Counted from the stretch's first letter, positions 1 to 7,481 are shown. The stretch: DNA of 64,000 nt from Polyangiaceae bacterium (GCA_020633235.1 JACKEA010000002.1:1054001-1118000); one strand, 5' to 3'. A program made the numbers and translations. The notes: generated by a model not told the origin, from the sequence alone.

Positions 1-486
1 GTCAACACCGGCTCGGTGTGCAGCTCCGCCATCAACATCGGCACCTTGTCGGACGTCGCTCAGACCACCGTCACCGTGAACGGCAACGCTCCGGTCTCCG
101 GACGTGACATCTGGTACACCTTCAACGCCACGGACGACACCGACACGAACGGCGACGAGTACCACATGGACGTGCGGTTCTTGACGAACCCCGGCAACAC
201 CTACCGCATGGACGTGTACCGCGGTGGCTGCTCCGGCAGCGGCGGCATCCAGATTGCCAGCGCGGAGAGCAGCATCACGGACTGGAAGACCGACTTCAAC
301 CGCACCAGCACGGGCTGCAGCGGGATTACCCCCTGCGGCGAAGGCAACTGCCACCCGGCCAGCAATCCCTCTTCCAGCTGGAACTTCTGCAACAACAACA
401 CGTCCACGTTCTACGTACGCATCTACAACGTGGGCGCGCCCACCTGCTCGGCCTACTCGCTGCAGCTCTCGAACGGCAAGTACTGA
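1..486 (+). CDS. Secreted Cys-containing protein, C-terminal fragment
   Basis: An open frame enters from the left edge and ends at TGA 484-486, so only the last 161 residues are visible and no start codon can be chosen. The visible part is rich in Thr, Asn, Ser and Gly, with paired cysteines (VCSSA, GGCSGS, TGCSG, TPCGEGNC, SWNFCNN, PTCSA). It contains the phrases DIWYTF and YRMDVYRGGC, which resemble the beta-sandwich repeats of secreted pre-peptidase C-terminal (PPC) type domains. This fits an exported, disulfide-bonded surface protein such as those common in myxobacteria. No catalytic motif is present in the visible part. A strong terminator follows 12 bases after the stop, so this gene ends its transcript here and is unlikely to belong to the Hxs operon, which converges on it. 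Confidence 0.6.
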   Translation, partial: VNTGSVCSSAINIGTLSDVAQTTVTVNGNAPVSGRDIWYTFNATDDTDTNGDEYHMDVRFLTNPGNTYRMDVYRGGCSGSGGIQIASAESSITDWKTDFNRTSTGCSGITPCGEGNCHPASNPSSSWNFCNNNTSTFYVRIYNVGAPTCSAYSLQLSNGKY

Positions 487-498
487 GCCCGCGCGAAG

Positions 499-540
499 GA
501 GCGCCGTGCCCCCACCGGGCGCGGCGCTCTTTTCTTTTTG
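499..540 (+). terminator. Rho-independent terminator
   Basis: A 13-bp stem (arms 499-511 and 517-529, one G-T wobble) with loop CCACC is followed by the T-rich run TTTTCTTTTT at 530-539. It lies immediately after the stop codon of the left-edge gene and has the classical intrinsic-terminator layout. Confidence 0.85.
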
Positions 541-563
541 TCGGCGCGACGGCGCGGCGCGAC

Positions 564-585
564 GGGGCTCGCGCCGGACCAACAA
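564..585 (-). repeat. 22-bp inverted dispersed repeat, left copy, with hairpin
   Basis: This 22-base sequence is the exact reverse complement of 9131-9152. Read on the minus strand it begins TTGTTGGTCCGGCGCGA and continues into a hairpin with stem GGCGCGA/TCGCGCC and a 6-base loop. It lies 14 bases past the stop codon of the last gene of the Hxs operon. Related elements follow other genes in the window (13811-13839, 54152-54180), so it may be a 3'-end processing or termination element or a REP-like repeat. No T-run follows, so it is not a canonical intrinsic terminator. Confidence 0.7.
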
Positions 586-599
586 AGAAATGCGGAGAG

Positions 600-1733
600 C
601 TACTCGGCCGGCTCGGACAGCACCGTGAGGCGCACGGGAAACGCCGACTTTGGTGTCGTCGTGAGCGGCGCGGGCGCCGGGGTGAAGGGCGTCCGGCGGC
701 GGAGCTTGCCCGCCTCCATACCCAGGGCGGAGAGCTCACCGGGGCCGTAGATGTCCAGGTAGCCGCGCCACACACCCTCGCAGGCGTCGAACAGCGCGCA
801 ACGGCCGCACTCTGCCGGGTGATCCTTCAGGTCGAAGCGTTTGCGATCCTGCCAGTTGAAGCGGGAGCGACCCGCTTCAACCCGGGCCACGCCCACGTCG
901 CCGCCGTCGTTGCGGATGGAGCAATCCGTGGACAGGTCACGGTACACGTCGCCCACGTAGCGCTCCATCAGGGCGCGGCTGCCGAGCAGCTCCGGCGGGA
1001 GCATGCACAGCGGCACGCCGCCGAAGCTGAAATGCTTCTTGAAGTGGTACTCGTTCAGGACCACGGCTTTCATGAGCACGGGGATCACGGCAGTGAGCGT
1101 GGGTGTGAGGTCCGAGCTGCCCTCGGCGTAGCCCTCAGGCCGCACGAAGTTCACTCGTAGATCGTCGAGGCCCATGTCCTCGTAGAAGAAGCGCATCATC
1201 TTGGGCAGCGCCCGGTAGTTCCAGCCGTTCAGCACCACGTTGATGCTGAGGCCGTCTTTCAAGGCGCCGGCGGCCTTCCGCTTCTTGAGGTTCTCGATGG
1301 CCTGGCACTTCTTTTCGAAGCCGCCTGGGACGCCGGTCTGCTTGTCTTCCAAGGGGCCGGTGTGGCCGTGCATGGAGATCGTCACGCGGGTGAGCCCGGC
1401 CTCCACGACCTGGTCCACGAACTTTTCGCGGCGGAACATCATCGCGTTGGTCGCGATGGCGATGCGCGTGTAGCCGAGCTCTTTCGCGAAGGCGATGCTC
1501 TCCACGATCTTGGGGTACGCCGTGGGCTCGCCGCCCAAGAAGCCGACGGACAGGTGGCCCTCCTCGCGCCAGCGACGGAGCTCCCCCTTCATGATGTCGA
1601 AGTCGATGAAGCGTTTGTCTTCCTTGCTGGGCATGCCGTCCAGGCAGAAGACGCACTTGTTGTTGCAGGTCTTGCCGACGTTGATCTCGACGTTCTTGCG
1701 CACGTCGCGAACGGAGCTCTCGACCTGGCTCAC
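600..1733 (-). CDS. Radical SAM enzyme, Hxs operon distal gene
   Basis: 377 aa. The radical SAM cluster motif CNNKCVFC has its three cysteines at residues 23, 27 and 30, followed by the SAM-binding GGEPTAYP motif and the phrase SMHGHTG. The C-terminal part carries ECGRCALFDACEGVW..Y, a Cys cluster that could hold an auxiliary cluster. The start is GTG, overlapping the upstream TGA by four bases (GTGA), so translation is probably coupled to the preceding radical SAM gene. It is the last gene of the 6692-to-600 operon. The CxxCxFCLD and S-x-HGHT signatures are shared with the radical SAM protein at 9163-10998, suggesting a common subfamily. The family chemistry is 5'-deoxyadenosyl radical formation from SAM. 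A role in modifying the H-x-S peptide is inferred only from context. Confidence 0.85.
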   Translation of the reverse strand: MSQVESSVRDVRKNVEINVGKTCNNKCVFCLDGMPSKEDKRFIDFDIMKGELRRWREEGHLSVGFLGGEPTAYPKIVESIAFAKELGYTRIAIATNAMMFRREKFVDQVVEAGLTRVTISMHGHTGPLEDKQTGVPGGFEKKCQAIENLKKRKAAGALKDGLSINVVLNGWNYRALPKMMRFFYEDMGLDDLRVNFVRPEGYAEGSSDLTPTLTAVIPVLMKAVVLNEYHFKKHFSFGGVPLCMLPPELLGSRALMERYVGDVYRDLSTDCSIRNDGGDVGVARVEAGRSRFNWQDRKRFDLKDHPAECGRCALFDACEGVWRGYLDIYGPGELSALGMEAGKLRRRTPFTPAPAPLTTTPKSAFPVRLTVLSEPAE

Positions 1734-2716
1734 GAGGCCACCCCCACGGGTGACAGGGCCTCAGTCGAGTACAGCTCCGCGTAGCGGTCGAACACGCCCA
1801 TGCACACGCCCTTGCGCTCGCAGCGGGTGCACTCCGCAGTGTGCACGCGCTTGCGATCCGGCGCCCAGGAGTAGATGCCGTCGAACACGACCTTGCCGGG
1901 GGCGCTCTGCCACTCCACGGTGACTCTGGGGTCCCAGTGAAGATCGTTGGAGAGCATCGCGTGCTCACCCAAGAGGCACATGGGCACGCCGAAAAAGCGA
2001 ACGATGGCGCGCCCGGCCCGCGCGGGCACCGTGGGCAACACCTGGGCGAGCTTCTCGAGGGGCACCGCCAGCGCGGCGTAGGCGTCGAGCCCCTTGCCCT
2101 CCGGCGTGGTGTTGCTCACCACCACCAACCGTGCGCCCAACCGATCCGCCAGCGCGACGGTGTCCGGCAACGCGTCGATGTTGGCCTGGGTGACCACGGT
2201 GTTCACGTAGGCCGCGAACTCCGGGCGAATGGCCTGAGACAGCTCGATGGCGCGCGTCACCTGCTCGAAGCTGCCAGCACGTCCGGCGAGGGCGTCGTGC
2301 AGCTTTGCGCTGGGGCCGTGGAGCGAGAACAGGGCTTCGTCCAGGTAGGGCAGTGCGCGGCGGGCGAAGGCCTCGTCCGAGAGCATGGTACCGATGGTGC
2401 CCACGCTCGTTCGCATCCCGAGCTTCTTGGCCAGCGCCAAGGTTTCCACGAACTTCGGGTGGATGGTGGGCTCGCCCCCGGTGAGGTGCACGTTCTTCAC
2501 GCCCCGGCTCGCGTGGGTGCGCAGCACGGTGGCCACGCGACCCCAGGTGACGGGGTACTTCCGGTAGCTCTGCATGCGGTGCTCTTCGGAGCAGAACGCG
2601 CAGCGCTCGGGGCAGGTGTACGTGAGGTGCAGCTCGAGGCGCTCCATGCGCCGCCCCGCAGGCCCGATCCAGGGCGTGGCCTCGGGCTCCCCCGCGATGA
2701 CCGGCAGGTGCGTCAT
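1730..2716 (-). CDS. Radical SAM enzyme, Hxs operon penultimate gene
   Basis: 328 aa from the ATG at 2716, chosen because it overlaps the HxsC stop as ATGA; a longer in-frame start at 2812 would run deep into HxsC. The cluster motif CPERCAFC places cysteines at residues 35, 39 and 42, followed by GGEPTIHP and FSLHGPS. The C-terminus has ECTRCERKGVCMGVFDRY, which matches in layout the C-terminal Cys cluster of the next gene (ECGRCALFDACEGVW), so the two are probably paralogous or paired enzymes. It is not a recognised core member of known Hxs loci. It is best regarded as an accessory peptide-modifying radical SAM enzyme. Substrate and product are unknown. Confidence 0.85.
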   Translation of the reverse strand: MTHLPVIAGEPEATPWIGPAGRRMERLELHLTYTCPERCAFCSEEHRMQSYRKYPVTWGRVATVLRTHASRGVKNVHLTGGEPTIHPKFVETLALAKKLGMRTSVGTIGTMLSDEAFARRALPYLDEALFSLHGPSAKLHDALAGRAGSFEQVTRAIELSQAIRPEFAAYVNTVVTQANIDALPDTVALADRLGARLVVVSNTTPEGKGLDAYAALAVPLEKLAQVLPTVPARAGRAIVRFFGVPMCLLGEHAMLSNDLHWDPRVTVEWQSAPGKVVFDGIYSWAPDRKRVHTAECTRCERKGVCMGVFDRYAELYSTEALSPVGVAS

Positions 2717-3687
2717 GCCGCGTTCCTCCGACGCCGGTAGTCGAGAAAGTCGCCGTACAGGCCGCGGCAGAAGCGGGATAGCTCGTGATCGGCGGACAGC
2801 GTGGAACGCCACACCTCCGGCGCCAGGCGCCGCTCCAGCAAGGCGTTCACCTCGCGCGCTTTCGCTTCCAACGCCGCGCGAGTGGGCGGCGCGACCAGGC
2901 TCCCCACCCGCGTTTCTTCCAGCGTGTCCGCAAGCCCGGCGGAGAGACCGAGGTTGCTCGGGTGGATACTGCCGTCGGCGTCCACGATCATGCCGGTGTT
3001 GAAGAACGGCGTGGGCGCCCAGGTGAACAGATTGCGGACGTACAGGAATCGACCGTCACGCCAGCGCTCGACGATGGTACTGGCGATGTCGGAAAAGCCG
3101 GTGCGAAGCGCCGCGAGCTGTTCCTCTCGCCAAGGCACGTAGTAGCCCGGCAAGAAGTTGAAGCGAGAGAACCCCAAAGAGAGCAGGTGCTCGAAGTTCT
3201 CCGCGGCAAAGCGAGCGGTGCTGGGCGCGATGGTCTGCGTCACCACGGTGCGCGGCATGCTCACCAGCTCGTCGCGGAGACTCATCAAGTGGTCGTAGGC
3301 GTCGGGAACCCCGGGCAGCGCCTGACGCAGGCGACGATGGTCCGAAGGCCGGCCGTCCATCGACAGGGTCAAGATCGCCTTCGGCTCCTGACGCAGGAAG
3401 TCGAGCCACTCCTGGTTCAGCCCCAGGCCATTGGTGGAAAGGTACACCCGGCGGATCTTCGGCTCGTCTCGAGCGGCCGAAAATACGGCGCGCACCACGT
3501 CTGGAACCAACAGCGGTTCCCCCCCGAACAGCTTTAGATCACCCCCCTCGAAACGCTCACAAAACAGCGAAACCGCCCGAGCTGCATCGGGCGGAGTGAG
3601 CGACGGCCAGCCATCCTTCGCGGTTGGACAGTAGCTACAGCGAAGGTTGCAGCGCCGAGTGACGGTTACGATGAGCTGGTTTACCAC
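2713..3687 (-). CDS. hxsC: Radical SAM maturase, HxsC-like
   Basis: 324 aa. A compact radical SAM protein starting almost directly with the cluster motif CNLRCSYC (cysteines 13, 17, 20), then the SAM-binding motif FGGEPLLVP. The start is GTG (3685-3687) and overlaps the stop codon of the H-x-S precursor gene by seven bases, so maturase translation is likely coupled to precursor translation. Position directly after the precursor, together with HxsB and HxsD upstream, identifies it as the HxsC partner of the His-Xaa-Ser system. Established families define HxsB and HxsC as paired radical SAM proteins; their product has not, to my knowledge, been established. There is no C-terminal SPASM-type Cys cluster. 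The exact family assignment is from context plus general resemblance and needs a profile search. Confidence 0.75.
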   Translation of the reverse strand: MVNQLIVTVTRRCNLRCSYCPTAKDGWPSLTPPDAARAVSLFCERFEGGDLKLFGGEPLLVPDVVRAVFSAARDEPKIRRVYLSTNGLGLNQEWLDFLRQEPKAILTLSMDGRPSDHRRLRQALPGVPDAYDHLMSLRDELVSMPRTVVTQTIAPSTARFAAENFEHLLSLGFSRFNFLPGYYVPWREEQLAALRTGFSDIASTIVERWRDGRFLYVRNLFTWAPTPFFNTGMIVDADGSIHPSNLGLSAGLADTLEETRVGSLVAPPTRAALEAKAREVNALLERRLAPEVWRSTLSADHELSRFCRGLYGDFLDYRRRRNAA

Positions 3688-3974
3688 TGCCCATGCGAGC
3701 CGTGGGAACCGTGGGAACCGTGGGAGCCATGCGAACCGTGGGAGCCATGCGAACCGTGGGAGCCATGCGAGCCGTGGGAGCCATGGGACGCATGGGACGC
3801 ATGGGCGTTGAACCCGCGCTCGAGTCCGCTCACGCGGCTATCCGCCCGCGCCAGAAGATCGCCGACGCCCTGCGGCTCGCTTGCCTGTCGCTGCTCGTCA
3901 GCCTGCATGAAGTCTGCGGGCCGCCGTTCGATCTTGGGCAGCTTGCTCTCGTGCTTCTTCTTGATCCCCTTCAT
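3681..3974 (-). CDS. hxsA: H-x-S repeat precursor peptide, HxsA-like
   Basis: 97 aa. A basic N-terminal leader (MKGIKKKHESKLPKIERRP) is followed by a Glu/Gln-rich, helix-prone section (about 20-57). Then come 12 consecutive His-x-Ser triplets at residues 58-93 (two HAS, ten HGS), and the protein ends HGQW. The layout of charged leader and repetitive C-terminal core is that of a ribosomally made, post-translationally modified precursor. The H-x-S repeats match the defining feature of HxsA proteins of His-Xaa-Ser systems. An AAGGG Shine-Dalgarno sequence lies about 6 bases before ATG 3974. The gene sits 10 bases after hxsB and overlaps hxsC by 7 bases, directly between the two maturases. Confidence 0.85.
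   Translation of the reverse strand: MKGIKKKHESKLPKIERRPADFMQADEQRQASEPQGVGDLLARADSRVSGLERGFNAHASHASHGSHGSHGSHGSHGSHGSHGSHGSHGSHGSHGQW
3696..3803 (-). repeat. 12 tandem 9-base units coding H-x-S
   Basis: The codons for residues 58-93 of the precursor form 12 nine-base units. His is encoded by both CAT and CAC, Gly by GGC and GGT, Ser by TCC and TCG. In the middle, CAT-GGC-TCC alternates with CAC-GGT-TCG, giving an 18-base super-period. The protein repeat is exact (HGS) although the DNA varies silently, consistent with an 18-base unit having been duplicated or with selection on the peptide. Confidence 0.85.
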
Positions 3975-3984
3975 AGCTCACCCT

Positions 3985-5490
3985 TCAAACGGCACAGCTC
4001 GACCCTTGCTCACGCGGTCGGGTCAAGGTCCAACGACGAAAGATCTTCTCGATGGTGCCATCCGAGTCGGCCGCGAGCCGCTCGAAGAGCACCGAAGCAA
4101 TTGTATAATGTTCCTTGCACTTCGGCGAGTTCGGACGCTGGCCGAAGATATCGCCGTTCATCTGATAGTTGTGCATGGGACAAACGCCGCAAAAGGGCTT
4201 GTTCCAGCACGTTTCGCAGTGCGGCAAGGTGTCCTGCAGCGACGCGACGGCCATGGCCCGCACCGTGGGGTGCGTGTAGGCCTCCCGGTAGCTGGTGACC
4301 CCCGCCTCGCCGATCTGGAACATCTCGTTGCCCATCGCGGCCGTCATCCGCGCTTCGTCGCAGGTGTAGATCTTCCCGTCGAAGTTGTACGCCACCTGGC
4401 CGGTGCCGGCACCACAGGGCGAGCGGATGTCGACGAAGTTGGGGTCGTCTGCCGTGAGCATCTTCGTCAAGAACGTGGCCGCGGTACCTTCCACGATCTC
4501 CTTGCCCTGGAGATTCAGCTCGAGGATGTAGTCGAGGGCCTTCTTGTAGAACTCCAGGTACTCGTCGACCGTGTAGCCAATACGCTTCCAGGTATCGAGG
4601 GCGAAGCCGTAGGGGTTCAGCGGGCGCAGGAAGATGGTGTGCATCCCGAGCTCGAGATAGAGATCCACCACTTCCTTCCAGTGATCGAAGGTCTTGCGCG
4701 AGGTCGTCATCAGCGCGTCCACGTGCCAGAGCTGCGGGTCGCGCCCCTTCTCCACGTAACGGCGATTGAAGTAGTCGATCCACTTCCGCACGTTCTGGTA
4801 GGCGTTCTGATCGGCGCGCCAGGTGCGGTTGTAGTTGTGCAGCTCTTCCGGCCCATCCAGGCTGGTGCACACGAGCACTTCGTTGTCGATGAGCCACTCG
4901 GCGTTTTCCTCGGTCATGTAGGTCATGTTGGTGACCAAGGAATGCTCCAAGAGCTTGTTCTCGTAGCGGTTCTTCTCCCGGCTGTACTCCACGATGAAGC
5001 GGATCACCGGCATGTTGACCGTCGGCTCGCCGCCCTGAAACTCGAAGTTGACGTAGTTCGAGGTGGTCTGCATCGCGTGGTCCACGACCTTCTTGGCCGT
5101 CTCCAGCGACATGTCGGTGTCCACCCGATCCATGCTGGTGCGAGAGGCGTGGCAGTACTTGCACGACTGGTTGCACCGAAGCGTGGTGATCACGATGTGC
5201 AGGTGCGGGCCGACCCCCACAAAGCCCTTCTTGCGGGCAATGCCGTCAGCGATCTGCTGAACGTCGAAGCCGTCCCGCAGAAAGCCCTTGGACTTCAGTG
5301 CCTCGAACTCCGGGTGCCCCTCGGCGATGCGCCCCGCCAGCAGATCCGCGAACGCATCCTGCTCCAAGAAGTGCCACGCGCCAGCGTCGTTCGTCACCAG
5401 CTTCTTGCCGGCCACGTCGCCGTAGCGGAAGAAGGCCACCTTGTCTTCGACCAGCGGCAGGCGGCGAAGGTGCAGGGTCCGCGCTCCCAT
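3985..5490 (-). CDS. hxsB: Radical SAM/SPASM maturase, HxsB-like
   Basis: 501 aa. Residues 1-90 form an N-terminal region that could act as a peptide-recognition element (inference). The radical SAM motif CNQSCKYC has cysteines at 106, 110 and 113, then FQGGEPTVN. The second half has SPCGAGTGQVAYNFDGKIYTCDE and later CETCWNKPFCGVCPMH ending near NSPKC, a Cys pattern typical of SPASM auxiliary clusters. Length and layout fit the His-Xaa-Ser maturase HxsB. The ATG overlaps the upstream stop by one base (TGATG). The gene is followed after 10 bases by the H-x-S precursor. It probably carries out the main radical modification of the repeats. The reaction itself is not known. Confidence 0.85.
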   Translation of the reverse strand: MGARTLHLRRLPLVEDKVAFFRYGDVAGKKLVTNDAGAWHFLEQDAFADLLAGRIAEGHPEFEALKSKGFLRDGFDVQQIADGIARKKGFVGVGPHLHIVITTLRCNQSCKYCHASRTSMDRVDTDMSLETAKKVVDHAMQTTSNYVNFEFQGGEPTVNMPVIRFIVEYSREKNRYENKLLEHSLVTNMTYMTEENAEWLIDNEVLVCTSLDGPEELHNYNRTWRADQNAYQNVRKWIDYFNRRYVEKGRDPQLWHVDALMTTSRKTFDHWKEVVDLYLELGMHTIFLRPLNPYGFALDTWKRIGYTVDEYLEFYKKALDYILELNLQGKEIVEGTAATFLTKMLTADDPNFVDIRSPCGAGTGQVAYNFDGKIYTCDEARMTAAMGNEMFQIGEAGVTSYREAYTHPTVRAMAVASLQDTLPHCETCWNKPFCGVCPMHNYQMNGDIFGQRPNSPKCKEHYTIASVLFERLAADSDGTIEKIFRRWTLTRPREQGSSCAV

Positions 5491-5708
5491 CAGCGCCTCG
5501 ACCTCACTACCGTTTCCGCCAGCGCGAAGTTCGAGAGCTCGTCCCCGAGCACATCGGTCACGTCCGGATCCACCTCACTGATGGCGACGCGAATGTCGTC
5601 GTCTCCGACCGTCACGTCCAACTTTGCAAGATCCGAAAACGCCTCGGCGGCGGCTCGCACTGCATCCGGCGAGTACAAGGAACGGGCGAAGACCAGGGCT
5701 TCAGCCAT
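5490..5708 (-). CDS. Second HxsD-like small protein
   Basis: 72 aa from ATG 5708, which overlaps the upstream stop by eight bases; the longer upstream frame is a shadow of the preceding gene. Key features are LYSPDAVRAAAEAFSDLA near the N-terminus and DELSNFALAETVV near the C-terminus. The first parallels LYALDAVYGAAYLFIDR of the upstream HxsD-like protein, and the second parallels its NELLNSQLRLRI segment (the LLN-x-x-L-R motif region of HxsD). I therefore interpret it as a shortened paralogue of HxsD. Small proteins of this kind in radical SAM peptide systems often bind the leader peptide, so the two may form a heteromeric recognition unit with HxsB; that is inference. Confidence 0.65.
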   Translation of the reverse strand: MAEALVFARSLYSPDAVRAAAEAFSDLAKLDVTVGDDDIRVAISEVDPDVTDVLGDELSNFALAETVVRSRR

Positions 5709-6180
5709 CCTGCTTGCCTTCTTCCACGGCAGCGTCGTCCTTCTTGTCCCAGGGCACCGCCACCTCGAGCGGGTCTTCCGCCAGCTCCTCCGCGTCGAGC
5801 TCCGCCAAGAGCTCGGAGATGGTCGAGCTCTGTTGCTCGCCAAAGAAGGCCTTGGCCATGTACTGCTCCCGCAGGGTGGCCGTGGCCCGGCCGATGCGCA
5901 GGCGCAGCTGGCTGTTCAAGAGCTCGTTGGCGAACTCCCCGGCAAGCTCCTCGAGCTCGTCCGGTGTCGCCGTCTTCGACTTCGTGCGAAGCCGGATCCG
6001 CACCTTCTTGTCAGCGGGCCGCGCCAGGTACACGTACGCTCGGTCGATGAACAAATAGGCCGCGCCGTAGACGGCATCCAGCGCGTAGAGCTCTTCGTCC
6101 AGGTCGAAGGAAATCTCCCGATCCGAAAGCTCGAAGGTGAAATCCACGGCTTCCGGGTCGGTCTTCGTCGTTTCGGTCAT
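5701..6180 (-). CDS. hxsD: HxsD-like protein of the His-Xaa-Ser system
   Basis: 159 aa. Start chosen at ATG 6180 (MTETTK), preceded by a weak AGAGA; a TTG at 6216 is possible but would overlap the upstream gene. Core features are the phrase DLDEELYALDAVYGAAYLFIDRA early in the protein and FANELLNSQLRLRIG about 50 residues later, the arrangement I know for HxsD proteins (named for an LLNDYxLRE-like motif). The protein is longer than the usual roughly 100-residue HxsD, because of an acidic C-terminal extension rich in Glu, Asp and Lys. It begins 32 bases after the Tat-signal gene and is followed by the second HxsD-like protein and HxsB. Likely role: partner or peptide-binding subunit of the radical SAM maturases. 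Confidence 0.7.
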   Translation of the reverse strand: MTETTKTDPEAVDFTFELSDREISFDLDEELYALDAVYGAAYLFIDRAYVYLARPADKKVRIRLRTKSKTATPDELEELAGEFANELLNSQLRLRIGRATATLREQYMAKAFFGEQQSSTISELLAELDAEELAEDPLEVAVPWDKKDDAAVEEGKQDG

Positions 6181-6212
6181 GTTTCTCTTGGTTCGGCCCG
6201 GGTGGGCCGTGC

Positions 6213-6692
6213 TCAAGCCAGGGCGGCGCTATCGCGATATCGAGCGAGGCGTGCTTCGTGAGGAAGCAGCGTGCCCGGCGCCATCGCACCCTGAGCTTCG
6301 TTGCGACGTGCGAGCTCCGCGAGCGCCCTCAGCACCCGAGCCAAGCTCTCGTCCGTGGGATCGGCTCCGCTCGCGTCGTTCATCACCATGAAGTCGAGCG
6401 TCCCGCTGTGCGCCACACCAACGGGCGCCCCCCGCCGCTGACACAAATGGACCCGCGCTGTGCGGCCGGACTGGTGCTCGAGCACCAACACGGCGGCTCC
6501 GGATTTGACGTCCGTCAATTCGCGAACGGACCAAGCGAGCCCTACGTGGTCGCCCACCTGCAGCGGTTCGAGCAAAGGTGCAACGCTCCCGCTCTCCATC
6601 AGTCGTGACAGGGGCGAAGCCTGTGCACTGCCCGCTGCCAGTACCGTGACGCTGCCCGCGAGCAGCCCTTGGATGAAGTCGCGTCGCTCCAT
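6213..6692 (-). CDS. Tat-signal protein heading the Hxs operon
   Basis: 159 aa from ATG 6692. A perfect AGGAGG (6697-6702) lies four bases before this ATG, which decides the start over in-frame upstream codons. The N-terminus MERRDFIQGLLAGSVTVLA has the twin-arginine pattern and a hydrophobic stretch ending near AQA, so export as a folded protein is likely. The mature part is soluble, with VHLCQRRGAP and LDFMVMNDASGADPTDES segments; I do not recognise the family. A single Cys is visible. As first gene of the operon it may be the periplasmic partner, carrier or acceptor of the modified peptide, but nothing in the sequence proves this. Alternatives are a structural or immunity-like protein. Confidence 0.65.
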   Translation of the reverse strand: MERRDFIQGLLAGSVTVLAAGSAQASPLSRLMESGSVAPLLEPLQVGDHVGLAWSVRELTDVKSGAAVLVLEHQSGRTARVHLCQRRGAPVGVAHSGTLDFMVMNDASGADPTDESLARVLRALAELARRNEAQGAMAPGTLLPHEARLARYRDSAALA

Positions 6693-6708
6693 ACCGCCTC
6701 CTGCATGC

Positions 6709-6737
6709 AGCATATCGCGCCCTCCCCACCGCTGCAA
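6709..6737 (-). promoter_or_regulatory. Candidate promoter of the Hxs operon
   Basis: On the minus strand TTGCAG (6732-6737) and TATGCT (6709-6714) are separated by exactly 17 bases, resembling a weak -35/-10 pair (3/6 and 4/6 matches). They lie just ahead of the AGGAGG of the first operon gene, which would give a very short leader. Weak evidence; high-GC promoters are poorly predicted by eye. Confidence 0.3.
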
Positions 6738-6780
6738 AGCCGCGTTTTTGCTACCAATGTGGGCAGACACGGACCTTTGA

Positions 6781-7481
6781 CTACATGTCCTCTGAGCGTC
6801 GCCCAACCACAGCCCACACCGTGAGCACCCAAGGGAAGTAGACGTAGCCCAAAGCCATTGCGATGCCCCCGTGGAGCAGCGTCGCAGCGACCGCAAAGGG
6901 CAGCCGCATCCGCGGCCAGATCATCACGACTCCGGACAGCTCGATGACGAGGGCCGCGACCGCGACTCCCGCCACCCAGGGGGGCTCTCCGCCAAGCTCA
7001 TCCGGAGGCGCCCCAGCCAGGTGACGGGGTCCGCTCGCTCCGCGATCAGGAGCGCTACCGCGCCACTTTGCACGAAGGCCAGGCCGCTGCCCGAGAGCTT
7101 CGAGATCCCGCTCACGACGTAGGCACCCCCTACCGCCCCCGCCGCGGCGTCCCAGGCCCGCGGTCCCTGGCGCGTGAGGGTCGCGATCAGCCAACCCGAG
7201 AGCGCGATGAACGGTAGGTACTTCGCGTGGTGCTCACCGCTCCCTCCAATTCGAAGGGCATCGATGACGGACCCTGCCGTCGCCAACGCGAGCACCAACG
7301 CTGCCGCAGCGGTGGTAGCCCGACCAAGCGCAAACGCCACGATTCCCAGCGTCATCGCGCACAGGAGCGCCACCGCAATCGCGGGCGACCAAGAACGTCC
7401 GGGTTGCATCAAGAGATCGTGCCCCAGCGCGAACGTGCCGCTGCCGAGGGCGATCGCGAGCGCTACCCGGGCGCGCTTCAT
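6781..7481 (-). pseudogene. HTTM-like multi-spanning membrane protein, frameshifted
   Basis: Two overlapping minus-strand frames together make one membrane protein. The first runs from ATG 7481 (MKRARVALAIALG) to about 6984, and the second continues to 6781 (WVAGVAVAALVIELSGVV...FPWVLTVWAVVG). The junction is a six-base G run at 6979-6984 (C run on the coding strand); inserting one base restores a 233-residue protein with about seven hydrophobic segments. Phrases such as YVVSGISKLSGSG and LLHGGIAMALGYVYF resemble HTTM/DoxX-like proteins (some are quinone- or vitamin-K-carboxylase-like). The start overlaps the stop of the upstream small membrane protein as ATGA. The shift may be a sequencing or assembly deletion in a homopolymer, a real mutation, or slippage. 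Confidence 0.65.

Noticed and set aside
3696..3803. Short tandem repeat as a satellite unrelated to coding
   Set aside because: It lies wholly in frame within a gene having a Shine-Dalgarno, a leader and coupled neighbours, so it is treated as coding.
3808..6261. 817-aa plus-strand frame across hxsB
   Set aside because: Antisense to three motif-bearing genes; no start context or family features.
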